Positions 1-9,649 of a stretch of DNA of 64,000 bases are shown here, one piece after another; positions within the stretch are counted from its first letter, which is position 1; each line of letters starts with the position of its first letter. A program made the position numbers and the translations under genes. The DNA is from Dongia sp041905885 (GTDB lineage Bacteria; Pseudomonadota; Alphaproteobacteria; Dongiales; Dongiaceae): assembly GCF_041905885.1 (NCBI RefSeq), contig NZ_JAYRKD010000014.1, forward strand, positions 74,734 to 138,733, read 5' to 3'. Under the pieces are notes generated by a model that was not told where the DNA came from, did no database searches, and worked only from the letters and a program-made list of their open reading frames with translations.

Positions 1-5
1 ATCGC

Positions 6-209
6 ATGCGCACCGAGCCTTTCGAGGGCCATTACGTGCTGCTGCGCGACGGACGCTTCGGTCCCTGGCGCTTGGGGACATTCGGCGCGACCCCGGCCGA
101 CCCGATCACGCCGACCGGCCATGTCTTCAAGTCGGTGCGCGAGGCCGAATGGGTGGTCTTCAAGCTGCGCTGGAAACGCCTGACCGGCCAGGACCTGCCG
201 CTGGATTGA
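6..209 (+). CDS. Possible C-terminal part of dimethylformamidase small subunit (left-edge partial)
   Basis: The frame is open from the window edge, so the ATG at 6 may be internal and the gene may start outside the window. It encodes about 67 residues with aromatic motifs (HYVLL, FGPWRLG) and ends 4 bases before the large-subunit-like gene at 214. DMFases pair a small alpha subunit (about 130 residues) with a large beta subunit. The order YxLxRDG...WRLxTFG...SVREAEWVVF resembles my recollection of the small-subunit C-terminus. What is seen is the short frame and its tight coupling to the next gene; the identity is inferred from context and weak similarity. Confidence 0.45.
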   Translation: MRTEPFEGHYVLLRDGRFGPWRLGTFGATPADPITPTGHVFKSVREAEWVVFKLRWKRLTGQDLPLD

Positions 210-213
210 CCGC

Positions 214-2442
214 ATGCTGAAGATCGTCGGCTACACCGACCGCCCCTCGGTCCGTCCTGGAGAGAGCGTCGCCTTCAAGGTCAGCTGCGAAGGCGGCGCG
301 TTGGAATATGACGCGGAGATCGTGCGTCTGATCTGCGGCGACGACAGCCCGCATGGACCCGGCTTCAAGGCGGAGTCGGTCACGGCCTCGGTCAACGGCC
401 GCTATCCGGGGCGGCAGCAGCGCATCAACATCGGCTCCTTCGGCTATGTCGAACGCGGGTTCGTCACGCATGATCATTACGGCGGGTTCACCCTCGCCGT
501 ACTCATTCAGCCGACCTGGCTGACGAAGAAAGACGATCAAACACTGCTGGCTTGTCGCGCGATCGATGTGACGGGTCGTCCCGGCTGGTCCTTGCTGCTT
601 GATTCTGCGGCACGTCCGGTTTTCGAGCTTTCAAACGAGCCACATGAATTTTCGATCATCTTGGATCGCGCGGTTCCTGAGAAACGCTGGTCGCTCATCA
701 TCGTCGCCGTGGCCGGATCCAGCGTGACGATTTCTCATCGCCTGCTCAAACCGTTGCCAAACGAAGAGGCTGTTTCGTCCAAGGCGGCCCCTTTTCCATT
801 CGCGATCCCGCAAACTCGCGGATTGCCGGTCACGATTGCAGCAGAACTTGCTTCGGTGCAAGGAGAGCGACTCTTCACCACCCGGCATTACGACGGGAAG
901 ATCGAAAGCCCGCTGATCCGTCCCTGGATCAACGACCCTCAATCGGTTGGCACGATCGACTCCCTGTTTGCTGGTTGCTATGCGCGATGGGATTTCTCTC
1001 AGAGCATTGGCAACCAAGACATCGTCGATGCTTCCGGCCACGGCCGTCACGGACGGCTGGTCAATCTCCCAACCCGCGCCGTCACCGGCCACAACTGGAA
1101 GAGCCAGGCTTTGCGGTGGTCGGACCGTCCCGATCTCTACGGTGCCATCCATTTCCACTGTGACGATCTCCACGACATGCAGTGGGAGACCGACTTCAGC
1201 TGGACCATCCCGGCCGATCTAAAGAGCGGTGTCTATGCCGCGCGCGTGAGCTGTGCCGATGGTGGCGAGGACTACCTCCCCTTTTTCGTCCTTCCTGCGA
1301 AGTCGGGCGTGAAGGCCCCGGTTGCCTTCCTCGCTTCCACCTTCACTTTCCTGGCCTATGCCAATAGCCATCACGGCTACGAGGACGCGCTGTCCGAGGT
1401 CTGCTACGGCGCGCTGCTGGAACTCGGGCCGACCGAGCAGTTCCTGAAGGAGCGCCGCGACTTCGGCATCTCGCTCTATGACCGGCATCGCGACGGCAGC
1501 GGCGGGGTCTATTCCTCCTGGCACCGGCCGATCCTCAACACGCGTCCGAAACGCGCGCTCTGGAACTTCAACGCCGATCTTCATGTCGTCGATTGGCTGA
1601 CCGCGATCGGCCAGAAATTCGACATCATCACCGATGATGCGCTTCACGCGGAGGGCGAGGCGCTGCTCCGCGACTACGCCTGCGTCATCGCCGGCAGCCA
1701 CCCGGAATATCACACCGCGCGGATGCTGGACGCCTTCGAGGATTATCTGCAGAAGCGCGGCCGCCTGATGTATCTCGGCGGCAACGGCTTCTACTGGCGG
1801 GTGGCCACCCATACCGATCTGCCCGGCGTCATCGAAGTGCGGCGCGGCGAGGCCGGCACGCGCTGCTTCGAGCTCCCGCCCGGAGAGCGCTTCCACAGCT
1901 TCGACGGCGCCTTCGGCGGGCTCTGGCGCTCCAACGGCCGCGCGCCGCAAGCGCTGGTCGGCGTCGGCTTCGTCGCCGAAGGCTTCGACGAGAACTCGCA
2001 CTTCGTGCGCACCGAGCAGAGCTTCGATCCCCGCGCCGCCTTCATCTTCGAAGGCGTCGGCCGCGACGAGAAGATCGGCGACTTCGGCGTGCTCGGCGGC
2101 GCCGCCGGATACGAGCTGGATGCCGCCGACCCCGAGCTCGGCTCGCCGGAACATGCTCTGGTGCTGGCGCGCTCGGTCGGGCATTCGAATGTGTTCCTGC
2201 TGACGCCGGAGGAGATGCTGGCGGGCTTTCCCGGCGCGGATGCGATCGAGCACCCCAAAGTGCGGGCCGAGATGGTCTATTTCGAGACCGGCGCCGACGG
2301 CGCCGTCTTCTCAACCGGTTCGATCACCTGGGCCGCGTCGCTCTCCCATAACGGCTATGACAACAATGTCGCCCGCATAACCGGCAATGTCCTGCGCCGC
2401 TTCATCAACCCGCGCCCGCTTTTGACCAGCACATCCCGATAG
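214..2442 (+). CDS. N,N-dimethylformamidase large-subunit-like protein
   Basis: 742 residues. The family contains DMFase beta subunits, iron-dependent amidohydrolases that split dimethylformamide into formate and dimethylamine; many members have unknown amide substrates. The N-terminus (YTDRPSVRPGESVAFKVS) is the beta-sandwich typical of the family. Residues about 85-285 look like a LamG/concanavalin-like insert. The C-terminal half has the characteristic SLYDRHRDGSGGVYSSWHRP region (about 420-440) and a flavodoxin-like end (GSHPEYHTARM, YLGGNGFYWR). It starts 4 bases after the upstream small frame, which fits an alpha/beta subunit pair. No signal peptide is seen, so it is probably cytoplasmic. 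Family membership is confident; the actual substrate is not. Confidence 0.85.
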   Translation: MLKIVGYTDRPSVRPGESVAFKVSCEGGALEYDAEIVRLICGDDSPHGPGFKAESVTASVNGRYPGRQQRINIGSFGYVERGFVTHDHYGGFTLAVLIQPTWLTKKDDQTLLACRAIDVTGRPGWSLLLDSAARPVFELSNEPHEFSIILDRAVPEKRWSLIIVAVAGSSVTISHRLLKPLPNEEAVSSKAAPFPFAIPQTRGLPVTIAAELASVQGERLFTTRHYDGKIESPLIRPWINDPQSVGTIDSLFAGCYARWDFSQSIGNQDIVDASGHGRHGRLVNLPTRAVTGHNWKSQALRWSDRPDLYGAIHFHCDDLHDMQWETDFSWTIPADLKSGVYAARVSCADGGEDYLPFFVLPAKSGVKAPVAFLASTFTFLAYANSHHGYEDALSEVCYGALLELGPTEQFLKERRDFGISLYDRHRDGSGGVYSSWHRPILNTRPKRALWNFNADLHVVDWLTAIGQKFDIITDDALHAEGEALLRDYACVIAGSHPEYHTARMLDAFEDYLQKRGRLMYLGGNGFYWRVATHTDLPGVIEVRRGEAGTRCFELPPGERFHSFDGAFGGLWRSNGRAPQALVGVGFVAEGFDENSHFVRTEQSFDPRAAFIFEGVGRDEKIGDFGVLGGAAGYELDAADPELGSPEHALVLARSVGHSNVFLLTPEEMLAGFPGADAIEHPKVRAEMVYFETGADGAVFSTGSITWAASLSHNGYDNNVARITGNVLRRFINPRPLLTSTSR

Positions 2443-2510
2443 GCCGCCGCCGTCTCGTTGTGTTACCGTCGGCGCGGGGGAGACGCTGATTCGGCAGCGG
2501 GGAGAAGTGC

Positions 2511-3032
2511 ATGTCCGACAGCTTCGAGACCTTCGACCCTGCGTCCGGCCTGCCGCCGATGCGTTCCGGCCGTTGCGCCGCCTTCATGGCATACTGGAAT
2601 GGGCTGCGCGGCGCGCGGCCTTTTCCCAGCCGCGACGAGATCGATCCGGGTGCCATCAAGAAACTCCTGCCGCATGTCATGCTGACCGCGATCGAATACG
2701 ACCCGTTCCGCGTCTTCTATCGCCTGGTCGGGACCGAGATCGTGCGCTTCGCCAAGTTCGACTTCACCAACTGCTATGCGGATTCGCTGCAGTTCCAGGA
2801 CACCGAAGGGGCCGACTGGGCGCAGTTCTATCGCACCGTGGTCGAGGCGCGCCGGCCCGGCCTCGGCCTCTCGCATTGGACCGTCGCCGGCGACCTGCAG
2901 CGCTGGATCGAGTTTGTCATCTGCCCGCTCTCGAGCGACGGCAGGGTGATCGACCGCTGTATCGCCGTGGAGGATTACGAACACTTGAACATCGTCGAGA
3001 TCGATACCCTGCCGCCGGTCTCGACCCAATAG
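2511..3032 (+). CDS. PAS_5-domain protein
   Basis: 173 residues, with a strong ribosome site GGAGAAG at 2501-2507 before the ATG. The sequence follows the alphaproteobacterial PAS_5 pattern: an N-terminal helix (AAFMAYWNGLRG), LLPHVMLTAIEYDP, then YRLVGTEIVRFAKFDFT and a C-terminal ICPLSSDGRVIDRC beta segment. These are stand-alone sensor-like PAS folds of unknown ligand, with no attached output domain. A second member of the family lies at 10460-10981. It sits between the DMFase-like gene and a DsbA-like gene with no obvious shared function. Confidence 0.8.
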   Translation: MSDSFETFDPASGLPPMRSGRCAAFMAYWNGLRGARPFPSRDEIDPGAIKKLLPHVMLTAIEYDPFRVFYRLVGTEIVRFAKFDFTNCYADSLQFQDTEGADWAQFYRTVVEARRPGLGLSHWTVAGDLQRWIEFVICPLSSDGRVIDRCIAVEDYEHLNIVEIDTLPPVSTQ

Positions 3033-3117
3033 GCCGATTTCCATCTTGCCGAGCCCCGATTTCCGCCTTGCGGAGCATTGGGGGCCCGGCGCAGAATCCC
3101 GACCAGGAACCCACGGC

Positions 3118-3762
3118 ATGCATCTGGAAATCTTCTCCGACACGATCTGCCCCTGGTGCTACATCGGCAAGCGCCGGCTGGAACGCGCCCTGAAGGCGCG
3201 GCCGATGCCCGGGCTCTCGGTGCGCTGGCGGGCCTTCCAGCTCAACCCCGGCATGCCGAACGGCGGGATGGACCGCCAGCAATACCTCGCCGCGAAATTC
3301 GGCAGCGCCGAGCGCGCCAGCCGGCTCTATGACACGGTGACCAGGGTCGGCGCCGAGGAAGGCATCCGCTTTCGCTTCGAGCGCATCAGCCGCACGCCCA
3401 ACACAATGCGCTCGCACCGCCTGCTGGCGCTGGGCGGCCAGCACGGCATCCAGAGCGCCCTGCTCGACCGGTTGTTCGCCGCCTATTTCACCGAAGGCCG
3501 CGACACCGGCTCGGCCGAGACCCTGCTCGAGATCGGCCTCGCCGCCGGCCTGCCCAAGCCCGAGATCGAAGCCGCCCTCGCTGAAGACAGCCCGATCGGC
3601 ACCACCTTGGCGGAGGATTTCCTCGCCAGGCGTCAGGGCATCAACGGCGTCCCCTACTTCGTCTTCAACGGCCGCTTCGGCTTGTCGGGCGCCCAGGAGC
3701 CGGAGGCGCTCTACCACATGTTCGACCTGGCGCGCGAAGACGACGCGCTGGTCCGGGTCTAA
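3118..3762 (+). CDS. DsbA family oxidoreductase (FrnE-like)
   Basis: 214 residues from the ATG at 3118. The frame is open further upstream, but this start has an AGGA site at 3105-3108 and begins exactly at the family N-terminus (MHLEIFSDTICPWCYIGK). The redox motif is C11-P-W-C14, and the cis-proline loop is near the C-terminus (GVPYFVFNGRF). There is no signal peptide, so it is a cytoplasmic thioredoxin-fold protein of the FrnE/2-hydroxychromene isomerase-like group, with thiol oxidoreductase or isomerase activity. The end overlaps the end of the convergent mfd gene by 4 bases. Confidence 0.88.
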   Translation: MHLEIFSDTICPWCYIGKRRLERALKARPMPGLSVRWRAFQLNPGMPNGGMDRQQYLAAKFGSAERASRLYDTVTRVGAEEGIRFRFERISRTPNTMRSHRLLALGGQHGIQSALLDRLFAAYFTEGRDTGSAETLLEIGLAAGLPKPEIEAALAEDSPIGTTLAEDFLARRQGINGVPYFVFNGRFGLSGAQEPEALYHMFDLAREDDALVRV

Positions 3763-6700
3763 GCCGCCAGCGCCGCCAGGTTCTTCACCAGCTTCTCGAC
3801 ACCGTTGACCCGGGCCTTGGGTTCCGGCCAGTCCTGCTTGCAGACCAGGCGCTGGTCCGGGCGGATGCTGAACAACCGCGCGTGCTTGGTGATGAAGCCG
3901 ACCAGCTTCTCAGGCTGCGCGAAGCGGTTCTGCCGGAACTGCAGCACGGCGCCCTTCGGTCCCGCTTCCACCTTCTCGACGCCCGCGCGCCGGCAGAGCC
4001 GCTTGATCGCCACGATGCCGAGCAGGTTCTCGACCTCGACCGGCAAGGGGCCGAAGCGATCGATGAGCTCGGCCGCGAAGGCTTCCGCCTCCTCGTCGCT
4101 CTCCAGCACCGCGATGCGGCGATAGAGTCCCAGCCGCACCGAGAGATCGGTGACGTAATTCTCCGGGATCAGCACCGAGGTGCCGATGTTGATCTGCGGC
4201 TGCCAGTCGCGCTGTGCCGCCTGGCGATCGCCGCGGGCCTCGCGCACCGCCTCTTCCAGCAGTTGCTGATAGAGCTCGACGCCGACCTCGCGCACGTGTC
4301 CCGACTGCTCGTCGCCCAGCAGGTTGCCGGCGCCGCGGATGTCGAGATCGTGGCTGGCCAGGCTGAAACCCGCGCCCAGCTGGTCGAGCGTCTGCATCAC
4401 TTCCAAGCGCCGGTCGGCATCGGCGGTCAGCGCCTTGCCCGGCGGCGTGGTGAGATAGCAGTAGCCGCGCAGCTTGGCGCGGCCGATCCGGCCCCGAAGC
4501 TGGTAGAGCTGCGCCAGGCCGAACATGTCGGCGCGGTGCATGATCATGGTGTTGGCGTTCGGAATGTCGAGGCCGCTCTCGATGATGTTGGTCGAGAGCA
4601 GCATGTCGTATTGCCGATCGTAGAAAGCGGTCATCGCCGTCTCGAGCTGGGTCGGCGACATTCTGCCGTGGGCGATGACCAGCTTGATCTCCGGCACCAG
4701 CTTGCGGATCCGCTCGGCCAGGGCGTCCAGGTCCTCGACCCGCGGGCAGACATAGAAGACCTGGCCGCCGCGGAACTGCTCGCGCAGGATCGCCTCGCGC
4801 ACGATCACCGGATCGTAGGGCAGCACGAAGGTGCGGATCGCCAGCCGGTCGACCGGCGCCGTGGTGATCAGGCTCATCTCGCGGATGCCGGTCAAGGCGA
4901 GTTGGAGCGTGCGCGGGATCGGGGTCGCGGTCAGGGTCAGCACATGGATGTCGCCGCGCATTTCCTTGAGACGCTCTTTCTGCGTCACGCCGAAATGCTG
5001 CTCCTCGTCGACGATCACCAGGCCGAGATCCGAGAACTCGATCGATTTCGCCAGCACCGCATGGGTACCGATCACGATATCGACCTTGCCCTCTTTCAGC
5101 GCCGCCTTGGTCTCGTTCGCGTCCTTGGTGCTGACCAGGCGGGAGAGCTGCCGGACCTGGACCGGGAAGCCCTTGAAGCGCTCGGTGAAGTTCCGGAAAT
5201 GCTGGCGGCAGAGCAATGTGGTCGGCGTCACGATCGCGACCTGACGCCCGCCCATCGCCACGGTGAAGGCGGCGCGCAAGGCGACCTCGGTCTTGCCGAA
5301 GCCGACGTCGCCGCAGACCAGCCGGTCCATCGGCTTGCCCGAGGCGAGATCCATCAAGACCTCGTCGATCGCTTTCAGCTGGTCCTCGGTCTCGGCATAG
5401 GGGAAGCGGGCACAGAACTCATCGTAGAGTCCTTCCGGCCGCTGCATCGGCTCGGTCTCGCGGATCGCGCGCTGGGCGGCGATCTTCATCAGCTGCTGCG
5501 CGATGTCCTTGATCCGCTGCTTGACCCGCGCCTTGCGGTTCTGCCAGGCGGCCGAGCCCAGCTTGTCGAGCGCGACGATCGCATCCTCGCCGCCGTAGCG
5601 GGAGATGACTTCGATATTCTCGACCGGCACGAACAGCTTGTCGTTGCCTTCGTAGATCAGGCGCAGGCAGTCATGCGGCGCGCCGCCGACATCCAGGGTC
5701 TCCAGCCCCTCGTAGCGCCCGACGCCATGGTCGTTGTGCACGACGTAGTCGCCGGCATGGAAGTTGGAGAGCTCGGCCAGGAAGGTCTCGCTCTTCTTCT
5801 TTCGGCTGATGGCCCGCGTCATGCGGTCGCCGAGGATGTCCTGCTCGGTCACGACCAGCAGGTCATCGGTCGAGAAGCCGGTCGGCTGGTTCAGCACCGC
5901 GCGGGCGACGACACTGGGTTCGAGCTTGGCCAGATCATCCGCATGCTCGACCGGCTGCGGGCTGGGCAGGCCGTGATCCTTGAGCAGCCCGGAGAGTCGC
6001 TCGATGGCGCCGTTGCTGCTGGCGGTCAGCAGCACGCGCCGCCCGCCGGCGAGCTCCGGCCGCAGCTTCTGCGCCACCGCGTCGTAGAGATTGATGTCCG
6101 GATTGGTCCGCGCCTCGGCGAAGCTGAGGCCCGCCCGGCCGCCGGCATCGACCCAACCGGCGCTTTCCGGATGGCGATGATGGTTGAAGCCCAGCACCGG
6201 CCGGCCCTTCTGCATCTGGTGCCAGCCGTTTTCCGCGAGGTAGAGCCGCGCCGGTTCCAGCGGCCGATAGGGCGCCGCCCCGCTCTCCTTCTCCGCGCGC
6301 TGCAGATCGGTGCGGGCCTGGTAGAAGTCGGCGATCATCTCCAGCCGCGCGGTCTTGGCCTCCTCGAACTGGTGGTCGAGGGTGAGCACGGCATCCGGCA
6401 GATAGGCGGTCAGCGGCACCAGCTCGGCGAGGAACAGCGGCAGCCAGTGCTCCATGCCGGGATATTGCCGGCCGGCGCTGATCGCCTCGTAGAGCGGGTC
6501 GTCGCTGACATTGCCGAAGGTGTTGCGGTAGTTGGTGCGGAAGCGCTCGATCGCCGCCGGGTTGAGCGTCACCTCGTTGACCGGCTTCAGCACGAAGCGC
6601 TCGAGCTTCTCCTGGCTGCGCTGGGAAAGCGCATCGAACAGCCGGAGCTCCTCGATCTCGTCGCCGAAGAAGTCCACCCGCAGCGGGCTGGGCGCTCCCG

Positions 6701-7241
6701 GCGGATAGAGGTCGACGATGCCGCCGCGGACCGCGAACTCGCCCGGCTCGCCGACCGTGCCGGAGCGGAGATAGCCGTTGCCCAGCAGGTATTCGATCAG
6801 CTGCTGCTGGCTCAAGGTCTGGCCGCGCCGCAATTCCTGCGCCGCCGCGGCGAAGGTGCCCGGCGCCGGCACCCGCTGCAGGATCGCCGCGACCGTCGTC
6901 ACCACGATCGGTTTGCGGGAGTCTTCCGGCAGATGCGCGAGGTCGGTCAGCGCATCGACCCGGCGGGCCAGGATGTCGCGGTGGGGTGAAACCCGGTCAT
7001 AGGGCAGGCAATCCCAGGCCGGAAACGCCACCACGCGCTGCTTGGGGGCGAAGAATTCCAGGGCGTCGGCCAGGCGCTGCAGCCGCACATCGTCGACGGC
7101 GACATGCAGCACGCCGCCGGGATGCGCCTCGGCCAAGGCGGCGATCAGCTGGGCGTCGCGGCCTTCCGGAACGCCCCCCACCTTCAAAGGAGTGGCGTTG
7201 AGGCGGCCGGAATCCGGCAATTCAAAGGGCAGTTTTTTCAC
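3759..7241 (-). CDS. mfd: Transcription-repair coupling factor Mfd
   Basis: 1160 residues, normal for Mfd. The frame runs open to 7406, but the first 55 codons are a second frame of sdhE, so I place the start at the GTG at 7241 (VKKLPFELPDS), overlapping the end of sdhE by 20 bases. Domains in order: UvrB-like D1-D3; RNA-polymerase interacting domain (HNDHGVGRYEG, near residue 497); RecG-type translocase with Walker A GDVGFGKTE (near 644) and DEEQHFG box (near 745); a TRCF C-terminal domain. Mfd removes RNA polymerase stalled at DNA lesions and recruits UvrA. sdhE-mfd-recG clustering is common in Alphaproteobacteria. Confidence 0.97.
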   Translation of the reverse strand: MKKLPFELPDSGRLNATPLKVGGVPEGRDAQLIAALAEAHPGGVLHVAVDDVRLQRLADALEFFAPKQRVVAFPAWDCLPYDRVSPHRDILARRVDALTDLAHLPEDSRKPIVVTTVAAILQRVPAPGTFAAAAQELRRGQTLSQQQLIEYLLGNGYLRSGTVGEPGEFAVRGGIVDLYPPGAPSPLRVDFFGDEIEELRLFDALSQRSQEKLERFVLKPVNEVTLNPAAIERFRTNYRNTFGNVSDDPLYEAISAGRQYPGMEHWLPLFLAELVPLTAYLPDAVLTLDHQFEEAKTARLEMIADFYQARTDLQRAEKESGAAPYRPLEPARLYLAENGWHQMQKGRPVLGFNHHRHPESAGWVDAGGRAGLSFAEARTNPDINLYDAVAQKLRPELAGGRRVLLTASSNGAIERLSGLLKDHGLPSPQPVEHADDLAKLEPSVVARAVLNQPTGFSTDDLLVVTEQDILGDRMTRAISRKKKSETFLAELSNFHAGDYVVHNDHGVGRYEGLETLDVGGAPHDCLRLIYEGNDKLFVPVENIEVISRYGGEDAIVALDKLGSAAWQNRKARVKQRIKDIAQQLMKIAAQRAIRETEPMQRPEGLYDEFCARFPYAETEDQLKAIDEVLMDLASGKPMDRLVCGDVGFGKTEVALRAAFTVAMGGRQVAIVTPTTLLCRQHFRNFTERFKGFPVQVRQLSRLVSTKDANETKAALKEGKVDIVIGTHAVLAKSIEFSDLGLVIVDEEQHFGVTQKERLKEMRGDIHVLTLTATPIPRTLQLALTGIREMSLITTAPVDRLAIRTFVLPYDPVIVREAILREQFRGGQVFYVCPRVEDLDALAERIRKLVPEIKLVIAHGRMSPTQLETAMTAFYDRQYDMLLSTNIIESGLDIPNANTMIMHRADMFGLAQLYQLRGRIGRAKLRGYCYLTTPPGKALTADADRRLEVMQTLDQLGAGFSLASHDLDIRGAGNLLGDEQSGHVREVGVELYQQLLEEAVREARGDRQAAQRDWQPQINIGTSVLIPENYVTDLSVRLGLYRRIAVLESDEEAEAFAAELIDRFGPLPVEVENLLGIVAIKRLCRRAGVEKVEAGPKGAVLQFRQNRFAQPEKLVGFITKHARLFSIRPDQRLVCKQDWPEPKARVNGVEKLVKNLAALAA

Positions 7242-7512
7242 GGTTGGTGAAGTCGAGGAGAAGTCCAGTGACAGGGTTTTGCAGCCGGGCCGGCAGGGGC
7301 ACGCGCCCGACGAGCCAGTCGTATATATCGGGGTCCGGCTCCCCCAGCAACACGGCGAATTGCTGCAGCGCCGCCATGTGGAATTGGCTGAGATGGGCCT
7401 CGGCAAACCGCCCCAGGATCAGGTCGAGTTCCTTCACCCCGCGGTGCTTGCTCTGGAACAGCAGCCGCCGGCGCAGGCCTGCCTCATCCGCTGAAATCTG
7501 GTCTCCGGTCAT
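7222..7512 (-). CDS. sdhE: SdhE, succinate dehydrogenase FAD assembly factor
   Basis: 96 residues with the family helix bundle and the key R-G-x-x-E motif (HRGVKELDLIL) that contacts the flavoprotein subunit. SdhE promotes covalent FAD attachment to SdhA and works in the cytoplasm. The C-terminus (LLLDFTNREKTAL) overlaps the proposed GTG start of mfd, so the two are probably translationally coupled. The start codon is divergent from recG, whose proposed TTG lies 47 bases away on the other strand. Confidence 0.92.
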   Translation of the reverse strand: MTGDQISADEAGLRRRLLFQSKHRGVKELDLILGRFAEAHLSQFHMAALQQFAVLLGEPDPDIYDWLVGRVPLPARLQNPVTGLLLDFTNREKTAL

Positions 7513-7558
7513 GGTTTCGTTATACCTTGCCCACCCTTGGAAGCCACCGGAGAAGCCC

Positions 7559-9649
7559 TTGCGGCCGCAGATTCTGTTTCCCCTGTTCGCCGCGGTGACC
7601 AGTCTCCCGGGAATCGGCCCGCGATTCGGGAAACTGCTGGAGAAGCTCTGCGGCCCTCATGTGGTCTCGCTGCTCTGGCACCTGCCGACCAGCCTGGTGG
7701 ACCGCAGCGCCGAGCCGGACCTCGAGCACGCGGTCGAGGGCAGCATCATCACCGCCGTGGTGAAGCCGCTGGCGCACATCCCGCCCAACAACCCACGCCA
7801 GCCCTACCGCGTCTCCTGCGTCAACGACACTGGCGATCTCGACCTGGTCTTCTTCAAGGCCCAGGCCGACTACCTGAAGAAGATCCTTCCCGTCGGCGAA
7901 CTGCGTGTGGTCAGCGGCCGGATCGACCGCTACGGACGCACGCCCAACATGGTGCATCCGGACTACATCCTCCCGGTCAGCCGCCGCGACGAGATTCCGC
8001 GCTTCGAGCCGGTCTATCCGATGACCGCCGGCCTGCCCGGCAAGGTCTTGGTGAAGGCCGTGCGCGCGGCCTTGGAGGACTTGCCCGATCCGGCCGAATG
8101 GGCCGACGCGCATCTGGTCAAGCGCCATGGCTGGCCGGACTGGGACGACGCCGTGCGCGCCGTCCACAACCCCAAGACCCACGGCGACCTCGATCCCGCG
8201 ACCCCGGCCCGCGCCCGCCTCGCCTATGACGAGTTGCTGGCGAACCAGCTCGCCCTTGCGCTGACCCGCCAGCACAACCGCCGCCTCCCCGGCCGTCCCA
8301 GCACCGGCAACGGCAAGCTGCGCGACAAGGTGCTGAAGGCCCTGCCCTATCGCCTGACCGGATCGCAGACCATGGCGGTGGCGGAGATCGAAGGCGACAT
8401 GGCGGGCTCCCATAGGATGCTCCGCTTGCTGCAGGGCGATGTCGGCAGCGGCAAGACCGTGGTCGCGCTCATGGCGATGCTGGTCGCGGTCGAGGCCGGC
8501 GGCCAGGCGGCACTGCTCGCCCCGACCGATATTCTCGCGCGGCAGCATCTCGCCACCTTGCGCCCGCTCTGCGCTGCCGCGGGCATCAACGTCGTGCTCC
8601 TGACCGGCCGCGAGAAGGGCAAGAGCCGCGACGCCATCCTGAAAGACCTCGCCGACGGCGCGCTGAAGCTGATCGTCGGGACCCATGCGCTGGTGCAGTC
8701 CGACATCGCCTTCGCCGATCTGCGCCTCGCGGTGATCGACGAGCAGCATCGCTTCGGGGTGCAGCAGCGCATCGCGCTCGCGGAAAAGGGCAAGGGCGTC
8801 GATCTCCTGGTCATGACCGCGACGCCGATCCCCCGCACCTTGATGCTGACCGCTTACGGCGACATCGATGTCTCGCGCCTGACCGAAAAGCCGATCGGCC
8901 GCCAGCCGATCGACACCCGCGTGCTGCCCGTCGAGCGCCAGGAGGAGATCATCCCCGCCTTGAAACGCGCCATCGCCGGCGGTGCGCGCGTCTACTGGAT
9001 CTGCCCGCTGGTCGAGGAATCCGAAGACATCGAGAAATCCGATCTCGCCGCGGCCACGGCCCGCCATCGCGCGCTCTCGGAGATCTTCGGCAAGCGCGTC
9101 GGCCTCGCCCACGGCAAGCAGAAGGCCCAGGACCGCGACCAGGCGATGGCCGATTTCGCCGCCGGCCGAATCGACATCCTGGTCGCAACCATCGTGGTCG
9201 AAGTCGGCGTCGACGTGCCGGAAGCGACGGTCATGGTGATCGAGCATGCCGAACGCTTCGGCCTCGCGCAGCTGCATCAGCTGCGCGGCCGGGTCGGCCG
9301 CGGCGAGGGCAAGTCGAGTTGCCTCTTGCTCTATCAGGGCCCGCTCACCGAGACCGCGAAGTCGCGGCTGCAGATCATGCGCGATACCGATGACGGCTTC
9401 CGCATAGCTGAGGAGGACCTGAAGCTGCGCGGCGGCGGCGAGGTGCTCGGCACCCGCCAGAGCGGCCTGCCGGACTTCCGGCTGGTCGATCTCGCCGCGC
9501 ATGGCGACTTGATCCCGGTCGCCCGCGACGACGCCAAGCTCGCGCTCGAGCAGGACCCCGAGCTGGTCGGCGATCGCGGCCGCGCGCTCCGCGTCCTGCT
9601 CTACTTGTTTGAGCGGGATTCCGTGGTGAGGACGTTGCGCTCCGGCTGA
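7559..9649 (+). CDS. recG: ATP-dependent DNA helicase RecG
   Basis: 696 residues from a TTG start at 7559. The frame is open far upstream through sdhE, and an ATG at 7511 overlaps the sdhE start. The TTG has GGAGAAG at 7549-7555 and gives the usual N-terminus (LRPQILFPLFAAVTSLPGIG), so it is preferred. An OB/wedge domain is followed by Walker A GDVGSGKTV near residue 294, DEQHRFG near 392 and the motif VI region QLRGRVGRGEG near 570. RecG remodels stalled forks and branched recombination intermediates. The last 49 bases overlap the convergent DUF502 gene. Confidence 0.95.
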   Translation: MRPQILFPLFAAVTSLPGIGPRFGKLLEKLCGPHVVSLLWHLPTSLVDRSAEPDLEHAVEGSIITAVVKPLAHIPPNNPRQPYRVSCVNDTGDLDLVFFKAQADYLKKILPVGELRVVSGRIDRYGRTPNMVHPDYILPVSRRDEIPRFEPVYPMTAGLPGKVLVKAVRAALEDLPDPAEWADAHLVKRHGWPDWDDAVRAVHNPKTHGDLDPATPARARLAYDELLANQLALALTRQHNRRLPGRPSTGNGKLRDKVLKALPYRLTGSQTMAVAEIEGDMAGSHRMLRLLQGDVGSGKTVVALMAMLVAVEAGGQAALLAPTDILARQHLATLRPLCAAAGINVVLLTGREKGKSRDAILKDLADGALKLIVGTHALVQSDIAFADLRLAVIDEQHRFGVQQRIALAEKGKGVDLLVMTATPIPRTLMLTAYGDIDVSRLTEKPIGRQPIDTRVLPVERQEEIIPALKRAIAGGARVYWICPLVEESEDIEKSDLAAATARHRALSEIFGKRVGLAHGKQKAQDRDQAMADFAAGRIDILVATIVVEVGVDVPEATVMVIEHAERFGLAQLHQLRGRVGRGEGKSSCLLLYQGPLTETAKSRLQIMRDTDDGFRIAEEDLKLRGGGEVLGTRQSGLPDFRLVDLAAHGDLIPVARDDAKLALEQDPELVGDRGRALRVLLYLFERDSVVRTLRSG

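Noticed and set aside
3882..6989. A 1035-codon open frame antisense to mfd
   Set aside because: It is a by-product of GC-rich codon use. The translation is rich in Arg, Leu, Gln, His and Asp without domain character, and the other strand is a complete Mfd.
7520..9502. A 660-codon open frame antisense to recG
   Set aside because: Composition is that of a reverse-strand shadow, and RecG on the plus strand has all helicase motifs.
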